DNA of 8,471 nt, from contig CAZIDL010000086.1 of assembly GCA_964537825.1 (NCBI GenBank), positions 1 to 8,471 on the forward strand. The letters run 5' to 3'. This document shows positions 1 to 6,283 of the stretch, piece by piece. The notes beneath the pieces were generated by a model. That model saw nothing but the letters and a program-made list of their open reading frames with translations. It did not search any database and was not told the origin of the DNA. Numbering within the stretch: the stretch's first letter is position 1; every line of letters starts with the position of its first letter. The translations under genes and the position numbers were made by a program. This DNA is from CAZIDL01 sp964537825. GTDB taxonomy: Bacteria; Bacteroidota; Bacteroidia; Flavobacteriales_D; CAYVSK01.

Positions 1-2
1 AG

Positions 3-194
3 ATCTCGATCAGCGAGTGCTTCGGGGTGATCTGTGGGGGGATGACCTTTACGCCGGGTCTGGATATCATTCGGGAGGCGGATGATTCGGAGCGACCGGT
101 CGTCGCTTATTCATCAGTCTATCCGGTCGCTTTGATCCTTGTGATCCTCTTGGTGCAGGGGATGTACCTCTCGCTCGTGGCCCTGGGAGCTTGA
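3..194 (+). CDS. C-terminal fragment of AspT/YidE-type membrane transporter
   Basis: An open frame runs from the left edge to a TGA at 192-194, giving about 63 residues and no start codon in the window. It reads GVICGGMTFTPGLDII, then a short polar stretch (READDSERP), then VVAYSSVYPVALILVILLVQ, a typical terminal membrane helix. The small/Thr-rich TPGL segment followed by AYSSVYP and a hydrophobic helix matches the end of the duplicated membrane domain of the AspT/YidE/YbjL family, where the equivalent reads TNTPAL...YATVYPLAMI. Members are inner-membrane proteins; the best characterised, AspT, exchanges aspartate for alanine, while most others have unknown substrates, so no substrate is claimed. 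The gene converges on the minus-strand SPOR gene with 10 bp between stops and no visible intrinsic terminator. The family assignment is from remembered motifs and only the tail is visible. Confidence 0.75.
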   Translation: MSISECFGVICGGMTFTPGLDIIREADDSERPVVAYSSVYPVALILVILLVQGMYLSLVALGA

Positions 195-204
195 AGAACT
201 TTAC

Positions 205-1650
205 TTATTCTCTGAGCGAAGAGACCTTTACAGGATCCCCTCCCTTGAAGCCTACTACGAAAGCTCCTTGAACCCCTTTGGAGCGAAGCTCTTTCTTCTT
301 CTTATTCGCTTCCTGATAACTGACAAAGCGTCCCAAGCTGTATTTGAGAAGGTCGCCTTTCTTGTAATGGTGGATATCGGCATTCCGGATGCCGTACTGC
401 TCCTCGAAATAACGGTCGCTCTTCTTCTCACTGAAGGCTCCGATCTGCACAGAGAAATAGGTATTGTTATCCGCCACTTTTTCGTTGTCCTTTTGACCAC
501 CTCCATCACCTTCGGGACCTTTTTTTCCAGCAGTGCCATTATCCTTTTCGCGTTCCCCATCATCTTCTTTTCCGCTATCCTCGCTCTTCCGGGCCAGGTC
601 TTTCGACGCTTCCCCTTCGGAGCCACTGGTTTTGGTCTTCCGAAGCGAAGAGGCTTCAACCGGAGCCCCTCCTTTGAAGCCTACAACAAAAGCGCCGTTA
701 AGCCCTTTTGAGCGAAGCTCCTTTTTCTTGTTATTCGCTTCCTTGTAACTGGCAAAGCGCCCCAGGTTGTATTTGAGAAGCCCGCTTTCTTTGTAATGAT
801 GGATATCGGCATTAGGGATGCCGTACTGCTCCTCGAAATAACGGTCGTTCTTCTTCTCCTTGAAAGTAGCGATCTGTACCGAGAAATAGGCATCGCTGGC
901 CGCCATGTCCGAGCTGCTCTCTTGCTCCTCTTTTGGCTCGCTCGCGGTCTCTTCGCTTTCGCTGCTCCCTTCATCCTTACCGGTATTCTCTTTCCCGGCG
1001 TTATCATCCCCCTCTTCCTTGCTTGCAAGGTCATTGCTCCCGCTATCCGCGCCATTTTCTTGGGGGTCCTTTCCATTCGCTTCTTCAGAGCTCTTTTTTT
1101 CTTCCTTTTCGTCTTTGCTCTTGTCCCCTACGGCTTCCTTATCCTTCTTGCTCTTTGCATCAGCTTCTTTCCCGCTACCTCCGTTATTCTGGGCCAGGTC
1201 CTTCGGGGCCTTCACTTCAAAGGAGCTCGTGTCCCGCACCCTCAGAAGGTCTTCTCCGGATACACAGGAAAGGCGCCCGGTGATCGTGTATTTGCCGGCC
1301 TTGCTCTGCTTCTGGATCAATTTGTATGCGACCTCGAACTCCGCATCCGAAGGGAGTTCCATCCAAATGAACTTGGCTTCACCCTCCTTAAAGATGTAAT
1401 TGGCAGAGCGGGTCTCTTCCTTTGAGGCCACGAAGCTCTCCGGGACCATCTCTTCTAGCTTGGCGTAGCCTGTTAGGTCCCCCTTTTTGACATTCACTGT
1501 CACCAAGTATTGGCGCTCACCGGTTTTTTCGATGGACCGGGAGATCGCGAGGTCGCTGCTTTGAGCTTTGACCCCGAGGACCAAGGATAGAAGAAGGATG
1601 AAGGACCCGAGAACGCGCAAAGGACTCCCTTTGAGAACGTAAGTGAACAT
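205..1650 (-). CDS. Exported protein with two tandem SPOR-like repeats
   Basis: This encodes 481 residues from the ATG at 1650. An in-frame TTG lies three codons upstream, but the ATG is preferred. Residues 1-29 form a signal peptide (basic start, LRVLGSFILLLSLVLGVKA, cut before Gln30). Residues about 31-147 look like a beta-rich domain (KLEEMVPESF, KFIWMELP, FEVAYKL), similar to an N-terminal module I recall from other Bacteroidota envelope proteins. Residues 148-252 are a charged, low-complexity Lys/Glu/Asp/Ser/Gly linker. Two SPOR-like units follow at 255-338 and 398-481, each with YFSVQI..F, LLKYxLGRFxSYxEAN and GAFVVGFKGG, separated by a second charged linker. SPOR domains are known to bind glycan strands lacking stem peptides at division sites, so a periplasmic peptidoglycan role is inferred. 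It lies 33 bp after btuD on the same strand. The TTG alternative and the exact function remain open. Confidence 0.85.
   Translation of the reverse strand: MFTYVLKGSPLRVLGSFILLLSLVLGVKAQSSDLAISRSIEKTGERQYLVTVNVKKGDLTGYAKLEEMVPESFVASKEETRSANYIFKEGEAKFIWMELPSDAEFEVAYKLIQKQSKAGKYTITGRLSCVSGEDLLRVRDTSSFEVKAPKDLAQNNGGSGKEADAKSKKDKEAVGDKSKDEKEEKKSSEEANGKDPQENGADSGSNDLASKEEGDDNAGKENTGKDEGSSESEETASEPKEEQESSSDMAASDAYFSVQIATFKEKKNDRYFEEQYGIPNADIHHYKESGLLKYNLGRFASYKEANNKKKELRSKGLNGAFVVGFKGGAPVEASSLRKTKTSGSEGEASKDLARKSEDSGKEDDGEREKDNGTAGKKGPEGDGGGQKDNEKVADNNTYFSVQIGAFSEKKSDRYFEEQYGIRNADIHHYKKGDLLKYSLGRFVSYQEANKKKKELRSKGVQGAFVVGFKGGDPVKVSSLRE
208..459 (-). repeat. SPOR-like repeat unit 2 (C-terminal copy)
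   Basis: This 252-bp segment encodes residues 398-481 of the exported protein. Aligned without gaps to the upstream copy at 637-888, I count 66 of 84 identical residues (about 79%). The DNA also stays visibly similar, for example in the stretch encoding EEQYGIxNADIHHYK. The gene ends right after this unit. Confidence 0.85.
637..888 (-). repeat. SPOR-like repeat unit 1 (internal copy)
   Basis: This is the partner of 208-459 and encodes residues 255-338. The 18 differences from the second copy sit mainly at solvent-type positions such as N/S, K/Q, E/K and A/D, while the YFSVQI core, the LGRF strand and the GAFVVGFKGG end are retained. Both copies therefore probably fold. Confidence 0.85.
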
Positions 1651-1656
1651 TTTAAT

Positions 1657-1664
1657 CAAAATTA
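1657..1664 (-). promoter_or_regulatory. Candidate -7 box (TAATTTTG) for the SPOR gene
   Basis: Read on the minus strand this is TAATTTTG, an exact match to the Bacteroidota -7 consensus TAnnTTTG. It ends only 6 nt before the ATG at 1650, so a transcript started from it would have almost no leader. No clear TTTG -33 element is visible about 19 nt upstream, and the region is AT-rich, so chance is quite possible. Confidence 0.3.
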
Positions 1665-1683
1665 GGGATTTTTTGGCGCTTCC

Positions 1684-2697
1684 CTAACTTTCTTTCGAAT
1701 AGCTCGCGGAGCCCAGAACCCGGAGCAGCGCTTCCAATGAGGAATAACGTTCTTTTCCGTGGATCCATTCACCCTCGGTGATCTTAACATCCGCAGTATT
1801 GCTCTTATTTTCAGCGGCTTTTATACGCACTTCGTAGCCGATCCGTTCGAGTGCTCTTCGGGTCCAAAGGAGATAGGCTCCCTCACCCTCCAGTGTCAGT
1901 TCCCCACAAGGGGGTGTAAGGAAGCGGAAGGTGCCTGTTTCCCGGTCGAAAGTGATCTTGTCGTTAGCAAAGACCTCAGAGAGGGAGCCGTTCAATGCCA
2001 GTTCTTCGGGGATCCCTTCGCGAACGGTCCCATCGCCGGGCATCAGCCAGATGCGGTCCGCTATGCGAATAATGGAAGCGAGATCATGTGATGCCATAAC
2101 GATCGCCTCTTGCCGTTCCCTTGCCAGATCTCGCAGCATCTGGCTGATGCCCACCCGATTGAGAAGGTCGAGGTGGGCGGTGGGCTCGTCCAGGATCAAA
2201 GCTCGCGTTCGCTGTGCAAGGGCTCTTGCGATCATGGTGCGTTGGGCCTCTCCATCGCTCAGCGTGTCCAGGGTCTTGTCGGCCAGCCCGATGGTATCGG
2301 TTTGCCGGAGGGCCTCATCGATCGCTTCGTGATCTTCACGAGCCAGTGGAAAAAAGGCGGATCGATAAGGGGTTCGGCCCAATGATACCAGGTCCCGTAC
2401 GGTCAGGTCGCTGGGGGCGTTCATCCCCGTTAATACGATGCTGAGGAGTCGAGCTTTCTCTCGCTGACTTTGCTCGTCGAGCGCCTTTCCTTCGATGTAG
2501 ACTTTACCGGCCAGGGGTTCATGAAGGCCTGCAAGGGTGCGTAGGAGCGTTGATTTGCCACACCCATTGGGACCAACGAGGGCCAGGAGTTCCCCTTTAT
2601 AGCAGGAAAGGGAGAGCTCTCTCCCCAGGAGCAAAGGGCTTCGTTTTTTCATCCGATAACCGATGTCCAAGTCTTCGGTATGGATAGAGGCCTCCAT
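1684..2697 (-). CDS. btuD: Cobalamin ABC transporter ATP-binding protein
   Basis: This encodes 337 residues from the ATG at 2697, 5 bp after the btuC stop; a TTG at 2706 that would overlap btuC is the alternative. It is the ATPase of a BtuCD/FecCDE-type importer, energising BtuC from the cytoplasmic face. Visible motifs are Walker A GPNGCGKST (residues 42-50), signature LSDGE (146-150; Asp replaces the usual second Gly), Walker B LILDEP (167-172) and the H-loop MASHD with His204. The usual Q-loop Gln is not apparent: the matching stretch reads SIVLTGM, which I recall as common in Bacteroidota homologues. After about residue 250 there is a C-terminal extension of roughly 85 residues absent from E. 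coli BtuD (about 250 residues in all); its role is unknown. B12 specificity is inferred from the riboswitch and btuF upstream; from the protein alone a siderophore or haem ATPase would be equally possible. Confidence 0.9.
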   Translation of the reverse strand: MEASIHTEDLDIGYRMKKRSPLLLGRELSLSCYKGELLALVGPNGCGKSTLLRTLAGLHEPLAGKVYIEGKALDEQSQREKARLLSIVLTGMNAPSDLTVRDLVSLGRTPYRSAFFPLAREDHEAIDEALRQTDTIGLADKTLDTLSDGEAQRTMIARALAQRTRALILDEPTAHLDLLNRVGISQMLRDLARERQEAIVMASHDLASIIRIADRIWLMPGDGTVREGIPEELALNGSLSEVFANDKITFDRETGTFRFLTPPCGELTLEGEGAYLLWTRRALERIGYEVRIKAAENKSNTADVKITEGEWIHGKERYSSLEALLRVLGSASYSKES

Positions 2698-2702
2698 ATG
2701 GA

Positions 2703-3746
2703 TCAAAAGCTACGACCGAGTTCTTTGCGTCGAAGGATGACGCCGATCACCAACGGGGCCCCGATGAGGGAGGTTACCGCGCTTATCGGCAAGGTGCTGC
2801 TGGAACCAGGCAAGCGAGCGACCATGTCGCAAAGGAGCAGCACGATGGGGCCGAGCAGGAGGGAGCCCAGGATCGTACTCCCATGTTTGGAAGTTCGGAG
2901 GAGTGCACGGGTCATATGTGGAATGGCGATCCCGATGAAGCCGATGGGTCCACAGAAAGCGGTAATGGACCCGGTGAGCAGGCTCGTAGAGAGGATCGTG
3001 CCGATCCTGGTCCGTTGGATGTTGGAGCCCATGCTCCGCGCATAGGTCTCCCCCAGGAGGTAACGATCCAATTCCTTTTGAAGGGTGAAGGCAAGAAGGC
3101 TCCCTGCTCCGATGGCAAGTACCAGATAGGGGAGTTGAGCGTTCGTGACGCCACCGAGATCCCCGAAGCTCCATATCATAAAATCCTTAATGCGACCCGG
3201 TTCGCTAAAGTATTGCCAAATGCTTACGATGGCAAAGGTCAGGTTCCCGATCATGATACCCAGGATCAGGAGGGTGACAGGATCCGAAAGGCGGTAAGAA
3301 AGGAGCAATACGATGAAGAGGATCGCCCCCGAGCCCAGCATGGAAGCAAGGATGAGGGCCCAGCTCCCGGAAGCGTTCATGTCACCTATTTGAAGGAAAT
3401 CCTGGACCGGTCCTCCCGCTAGGATCAACAAGCCTACTCCAAGGCTCGCACCGGAGTTGATCCCTAGTACCGAAGGCCCTGCCAATGGATTCCGAAAAAG
3501 GGTCTGCATCTGGAGGCCGCTAAGTGCAAGGCCGATCCCGGCCAGTATCGCTGCTGCGGCACGAGGGAAGCGGATGTCAAGGACGATGGTCCGGTCGGTG
3601 GGGATCCGGCTATTCCCCATCAGAGCGTCCCAAACGCGGGATATCGGGATGTCCACGGATCCGAGCCCCAGGTTCAGCAAAAAGGCCAAAATGAGGAGGA
3701 TGGCAGCTGCAATGAAAAGAAAGGGGCGAGCTCGTTCTTTTCTCAT
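2703..3746 (-). CDS. btuC: Cobalamin ABC transporter permease, FecCD/BtuC family
   Basis: This encodes 347 residues, normal length for the FecCD permease family, with about 9-10 hydrophobic helices beginning at residues 8-28. Family hallmarks are RFPRAAAAILAGIGLALSG (59-77) followed by LFRNPLAGPSVLGINSGA (83-100), the cytoplasmic ARSMG (236-240), and GPIGFIGIAIPHMTR (266-280), the coupling-helix region that contacts the ATPase. It ends with ISAVTSLIGAPLVIGVILRR. BtuC dimers form the inner-membrane channel for vitamin B12. The ATG overlaps the btuF stop in an ATGA (3743-3746), which suggests translational coupling. A purine-rich GGCGAGG lies just upstream of the start. The family call is firm; the B12 substrate rests on the operon leader. 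Confidence 0.92.
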   Translation of the reverse strand: MRKERARPFLFIAAAILLILAFLLNLGLGSVDIPISRVWDALMGNSRIPTDRTIVLDIRFPRAAAAILAGIGLALSGLQMQTLFRNPLAGPSVLGINSGASLGVGLLILAGGPVQDFLQIGDMNASGSWALILASMLGSGAILFIVLLLSYRLSDPVTLLILGIMIGNLTFAIVSIWQYFSEPGRIKDFMIWSFGDLGGVTNAQLPYLVLAIGAGSLLAFTLQKELDRYLLGETYARSMGSNIQRTRIGTILSTSLLTGSITAFCGPIGFIGIAIPHMTRALLRTSKHGSTILGSLLLGPIVLLLCDMVARLPGSSSTLPISAVTSLIGAPLVIGVILRRKELGRSF

Positions 3747-4939
3747 TGCCTCGCCTTTTTGGGAAGTTTTCGGTAATAATGGAGTTCGGGCTCAGGCATC
3801 AGATCCGGATGGAAGATCTGTAGCAGATCGGCCAGTATCAGTTCGGGATGAACGATGCCACTTTCCCAGTGATCATTGCCACCACCCTTCACTTTCCTTC
3901 GGTCGTTCCGGTATACTGCTCCTTTATTGAACGCTTTGATACGAGCGATACGGGTATCCACTGCAGATACTTCCTTCAAGCTGTTCCTTCGTCCCGGGTT
4001 CAACCATATATCCGCATCAGCACCTTTGGCTATCACTTCTTCCAGGCTTTTCGGAACTCCGCCCGTTGCATCGTTCTCAGGCCACGGTTGCTTTCCCCCT
4101 GCGTCCCTTATCATGTGGCTCATGAAGCTATTGCCACCCGGCACGTGCCAAGTCCCTTTATGGGGGGCATTGCAAAGGACTTCCGGCGCTTTCTTTCCCG
4201 ATGGGATAAGTGAAGCAATAGAATCATAAGCACGGGAGCGGGCTTCTATGATGGAATCTGCTTTGCTCTTCCTTCCCGTCAGGGCCCCGAACACCTGAAG
4301 CCAATCCAATCGGGCGATCGGTCCGGTCTCCTTCCAGGCTAATATCTCGAGGGTGGGGATCCCAGCTTCTCGAAGTCGCTTCCCTTTATTCTTGCCTCCT
4401 TTGCTCATACCATCGCCTAACAGGATACCCACCTCCAGGGAAACGAGTTTTTCCATATTGAGCGAGCGCTGCATCCCCACTGCCTCGATATCGTTCTCCT
4501 CCATCCGTCTCCGAAGTTCCTTGTCATAGAGGTGCTTCTTGGAGGGGAATGCTGCGATCCTTTGGGATTCCCCCAAAGCCAAGAGCATTCCTGCATGGGT
4601 GCTCGAAGCACAGGCCATCCGTTCGACCGGAATGCGGAGCCTGATCGCCCCGCCTTGCTTGTCCGGAGCTTTTTTATCCCTTTCGATGAGTTGATAGACC
4701 TTTTCAGAAGCGGTCCCAGCCTCCGGAAGGATCCGAAGTTCATAGCCATATCCCTTTTCTTCGATCTGGAAACGGGTAGGCGTTGGTTCGCTTCCACGTT
4801 GCCTCCCATCCGGGGTTTTTCGATCACTTTCTTCGCTTCCGCATGCGGTGAGAAGGAACAGCAGACATACGAGCACTTTTTCGGACTTCCTTGCTAAAGG
4901 AAGAACGCTGCTCCCTTGTCGAGGATAGGAGTGGTCCAT
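3743..4939 (-). CDS. btuF: Cobalamin-binding periplasmic lipoprotein
   Basis: This encodes 398 residues. The N-terminus is longish (32 residues before the lipid Cys) but has a clear lipoprotein signal: LVCLLFLLTAC with Cys33. It is therefore an anchored binding protein rather than soluble like E. coli BtuF. A variable stretch to about residue 100 precedes a helical-backbone type II binding fold (Peripla_BP_2): RMACASSTHAGMLLALGE (107-124), VSLEVGILLGDG (166-177), GTWHVPGGNSFMSHMI (262-277), and GIVHPELILADLLQIFHP (361-378). It captures cobalamin and delivers it to BtuC. It is the first gene after the cobalamin riboswitch, with the start about 45 nt beyond the aptamer. No upstream alternative start was seen, and a later GTG at residue 22 would remove the basic part of the signal. 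Related proteins bind haem or iron chelates, but the riboswitch favours B12. Confidence 0.9.
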   Translation of the reverse strand: MDHSYPRQGSSVLPLARKSEKVLVCLLFLLTACGSEESDRKTPDGRQRGSEPTPTRFQIEEKGYGYELRILPEAGTASEKVYQLIERDKKAPDKQGGAIRLRIPVERMACASSTHAGMLLALGESQRIAAFPSKKHLYDKELRRRMEENDIEAVGMQRSLNMEKLVSLEVGILLGDGMSKGGKNKGKRLREAGIPTLEILAWKETGPIARLDWLQVFGALTGRKSKADSIIEARSRAYDSIASLIPSGKKAPEVLCNAPHKGTWHVPGGNSFMSHMIRDAGGKQPWPENDATGGVPKSLEEVIAKGADADIWLNPGRRNSLKEVSAVDTRIARIKAFNKGAVYRNDRRKVKGGGNDHWESGIVHPELILADLLQIFHPDLMPEPELHYYRKLPKKARQ

Positions 4940-4948
4940 GGGCTGGAT

Positions 4949-4969
4949 AAGCTTTTCCCCCGAAAGCTT
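4949..4969 (-). promoter_or_regulatory. Hairpin between riboswitch and btuF start
   Basis: A perfect 7-bp stem (AAGCTTT at 4949-4955, AAAGCTT at 4963-4969) encloses a 7-nt loop. In the btuF transcript the loop reads CGGGGGA and the stem ends 9 nt before the ATG. No U-tract follows on the minus strand, so it is not an intrinsic terminator in that direction. It could be part of a translational expression platform that hides or exposes the ribosome entry site; that is inference. Confidence 0.4.
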
Positions 4970-4982
4970 TTTCCTTTAAATG

Positions 4983-5177
4983 CTGGACCGGACAGGTCTT
5001 CTGGCTTACCCTTCCTCCGGCGCCTTCCCGTCCATGTGGGACAGTGGCATCTGCCGATGGGTCGAACAGGTTCACAGCAGCGGGGACTGCTCCGGACTCC
5101 CGGGCTTTTGCCCGTCACCGGATTCCCTTTTCAAGGAGTAGCACTTTGAGGACCGTACAACTCCTGGTCCGGACCGT
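4983..5177 (-). ncRNA. Cobalamin riboswitch aptamer
   Basis: On the minus strand, 5' to 3', the conserved cobalamin (AdoCbl-class) elements occur in order: GGGAATCCGGTG (5116-5127), hairpin GGGCaaaaGCCC (5102-5113), GGGAGTCCGGA (5091-5101), CAGTCCCCGCTGCTGTGAAC (5070-5089), GCCACTG (5042-5048), GGGAAGGCG (5021-5029), and the B12 box GCCAGAAGACCTG (4993-5005). The ends can pair: GGTCCGGACCAGG (5163-5175) with CCTGTCCGGTCC (4985-4996), giving the closing stem. It sits directly upstream of btuFCD and should lower their expression when cobalamin is bound. The exact ends are set by my pairing, not by a covariance model. Confidence 0.95.
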
Positions 5178-5212
5178 GGGAACCTATTTTGGACAAAAAT
5201 AGGAAAGTTCCC
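5178..5212. repeat. Palindrome overlapping the btu leader promoter
   Basis: An inner perfect 8-bp stem (CCTATTTT at 5183-5190, AAAATAGG at 5196-5203, 5-nt loop GGACA) is flanked by a 5-bp outer stem (GGGAA at 5178-5182, TTCCC at 5208-5212) with a 4-nt bulge. It lies 20 bp past the DUF3078 stop and just upstream of the riboswitch. It could be the terminator of the upstream gene, a repressor site, or both; no U-tract follows it on either strand. Confidence 0.6.
5194..5201 (-). promoter_or_regulatory. Candidate -7 box (TATTTTTG) for the btuFCD transcript
   Basis: The minus strand reads TATTTTTG, an exact fit to the Bacteroidota -7 consensus TAnnTTTG. A start about 5-8 nt downstream would place the 5' end roughly 10-15 nt before the riboswitch closing stem, which is sensible. 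The -33 element is weak (TTATG about 17 nt upstream). The box lies inside the palindrome 5178-5212. Confidence 0.5.
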
Positions 5213-5232
5213 GGGGCTCATAAGCTGCTCCT

Positions 5233-6171
5233 TTATTCGCTGCTATTACCGACGTCAAAGGAAAGGCCGATGTTGAGAATCTCTTTGAGCTGAAGCCGGG
5301 GGCCGCTTTTTTCCGGGGTTCCGTCGTTGTCCTCGTCAATCGGGACCATGATGTCGTCATCGTAGATCATGTCGGTGGAAATGCTCGCCGTTATGAAGGA
5401 ATTGACCTTCATATTGAGCATTAGGGAAAAATTGACGTCGATGTTGCCGGGTTCTTCGAGGTAATTCGAGAACAGGCTCAGTTCCGTTTTAAGACGTGTA
5501 TTGGGGAGAATGACCTTGTTGTAGCCTGCACTGAGGTTCCCCCCGAACTCGTAGCGAAGCTTTTCTCCGGGCCCTACTCCGTACGCCCCTTGCGCTGCGA
5601 GTTCATCGTCATTGACGATAGTTATCTTGCTTGCAGCAGGAGAAGCAGTAAGATCGAAGTGATCGTTGGGAGCGTAGCTGATACCGAGGGCTCCTTTGAT
5701 ATAAGCAGGGGCCAGGGGTCCTGATATCTTCACCGAATCCGCTTCTGGGTACTGATAACCGGGGGCGAATTGGCTCCTTGCATCGATCTTCGCGCTGTAG
5801 AACAGGTCTTTATGGAATCTGCGGCCAAGCGCGGAAGTGAATTCGATCTTGTCATCATTCTTGATGAAAGGCCCTTTTTGCTGGCTCAAAAGCCCGTAGG
5901 CCATGTTCAGGGAATTTTTCCAACTCAACTTTTTCTTACGATAGTTCGCGAAAAGGTTCACGATGCCCGTTCCCGAAATGGAGTTCTGGCCTCCCCCTAT
6001 CCAGTGTTTTAATGCTACTTGGCTGAAATTGAGGTTCATAACGGCACCTCTCTTCCAGATGGTGTCCGTCTTGGCTTCTGCTTTATCGCTGTTCTGAGCT
6101 TGTGTATCAAAAGGGACGAGAAGGAGAAGACCGGTGATCGTCAGTAAGAAAAGAGGCTTCATCGCGCGCAT
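5233..6171 (-). CDS. DUF3078 family outer-membrane-type protein
   Basis: This encodes 312 residues from the ATG at 6171 (MRAMKPLFLL); an ATG three codons later at 6162 is equally possible, and the frame extends upstream only to a TTG at 6213. Residues 1-25 are a signal peptide (LFLLTITGLLLLVPFDTQA, cut before Gln26). The mature part has the DUF3078 pattern: LNFSQVALKHWIGGGQNSIS (47-66), then NLFANYRKKKLSWKNSLNMA (72-91), and alternating aromatic/polar strands to a C-terminal LQLKEILNIGLSFDV. This suggests a small outer-membrane beta-barrel. No biochemical function is known to me for the family. An Asp-rich insert, PIDEDNDGTP (277-286), resembles a calcium-binding loop. It is followed by the btu leader after 20 bp beyond the stop and preceded by a strong hairpin, so it is probably its own transcription unit. 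Confidence 0.85.
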   Translation of the reverse strand: MRAMKPLFLLTITGLLLLVPFDTQAQNSDKAEAKTDTIWKRGAVMNLNFSQVALKHWIGGGQNSISGTGIVNLFANYRKKKLSWKNSLNMAYGLLSQQKGPFIKNDDKIEFTSALGRRFHKDLFYSAKIDARSQFAPGYQYPEADSVKISGPLAPAYIKGALGISYAPNDHFDLTASPAASKITIVNDDELAAQGAYGVGPGEKLRYEFGGNLSAGYNKVILPNTRLKTELSLFSNYLEEPGNIDVNFSLMLNMKVNSFITASISTDMIYDDDIMVPIDEDNDGTPEKSGPRLQLKEILNIGLSFDVGNSSE

Positions 6172-6217
6172 GCTCTCGGGTCGGGGTTTGAGGTCGGTCG
6201 AAGCGGGAAACAAAGAT

Positions 6218-6257
6218 CCCCCTCCGAAGGTTCATACATGAACCTTCGGAAAAGGGG
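6218..6257 (-). terminator. Strong hairpin after the oligopeptide-binding gene
   Basis: A perfect 12-bp inverted repeat (TCCGAAGGTTCA at 6223-6234, TGAACCTTCGGA at 6239-6250) has a 4-nt loop. Four extra C-G pairs outside it (within 6218-6222 with 6254-6257) add to the stem across a 3-nt A bulge. It begins 26 bp after the stop of the minus-strand gene ending at 6284, the right place for a terminator. The trailing minus-strand sequence (GATCTTTGTTTCCC, after a short G-run) is only moderately T-rich. A protein-binding operator for the DUF3078 gene is the alternative. Confidence 0.5.
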
Positions 6258-6283
6258 CGGTGGCTTTCTTGTTCCGGACTTGT

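Noticed and set aside
796..1425. Long plus-strand open frame rich in Leu/Phe/Ser opposite the SPOR gene
   Set aside because: It is the antisense image of the Lys/Glu-rich linker, whose codons complement to Leu/Phe/Ser codons. It has no start context, and the minus-strand gene has a signal peptide and recognisable domains.
1657..1659. TTG as start of the SPOR gene
   Set aside because: An ATG three codons later gives the same signal peptide; the TTG also lies in the -7-like box, so the ATG was chosen.
2704..2706. TTG as start of btuD overlapping the btuC stop
   Set aside because: The ATG at 2697 begins 5 bp past the stop, and the added residues (TTG, Ile, His) look non-native. The overlap makes it possible but less likely.
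4949..4980. Plus-strand intrinsic terminator (stem followed by a T-rich run)
   Set aside because: The shape is right on the plus strand, but no plus-strand gene precedes it; the T-run is the complement of the purine-rich btu leader.
4824..5149. Small open frames on both strands through the riboswitch
   Set aside because: They cross conserved aptamer elements and have no protein-like features; the region is explained by the riboswitch.
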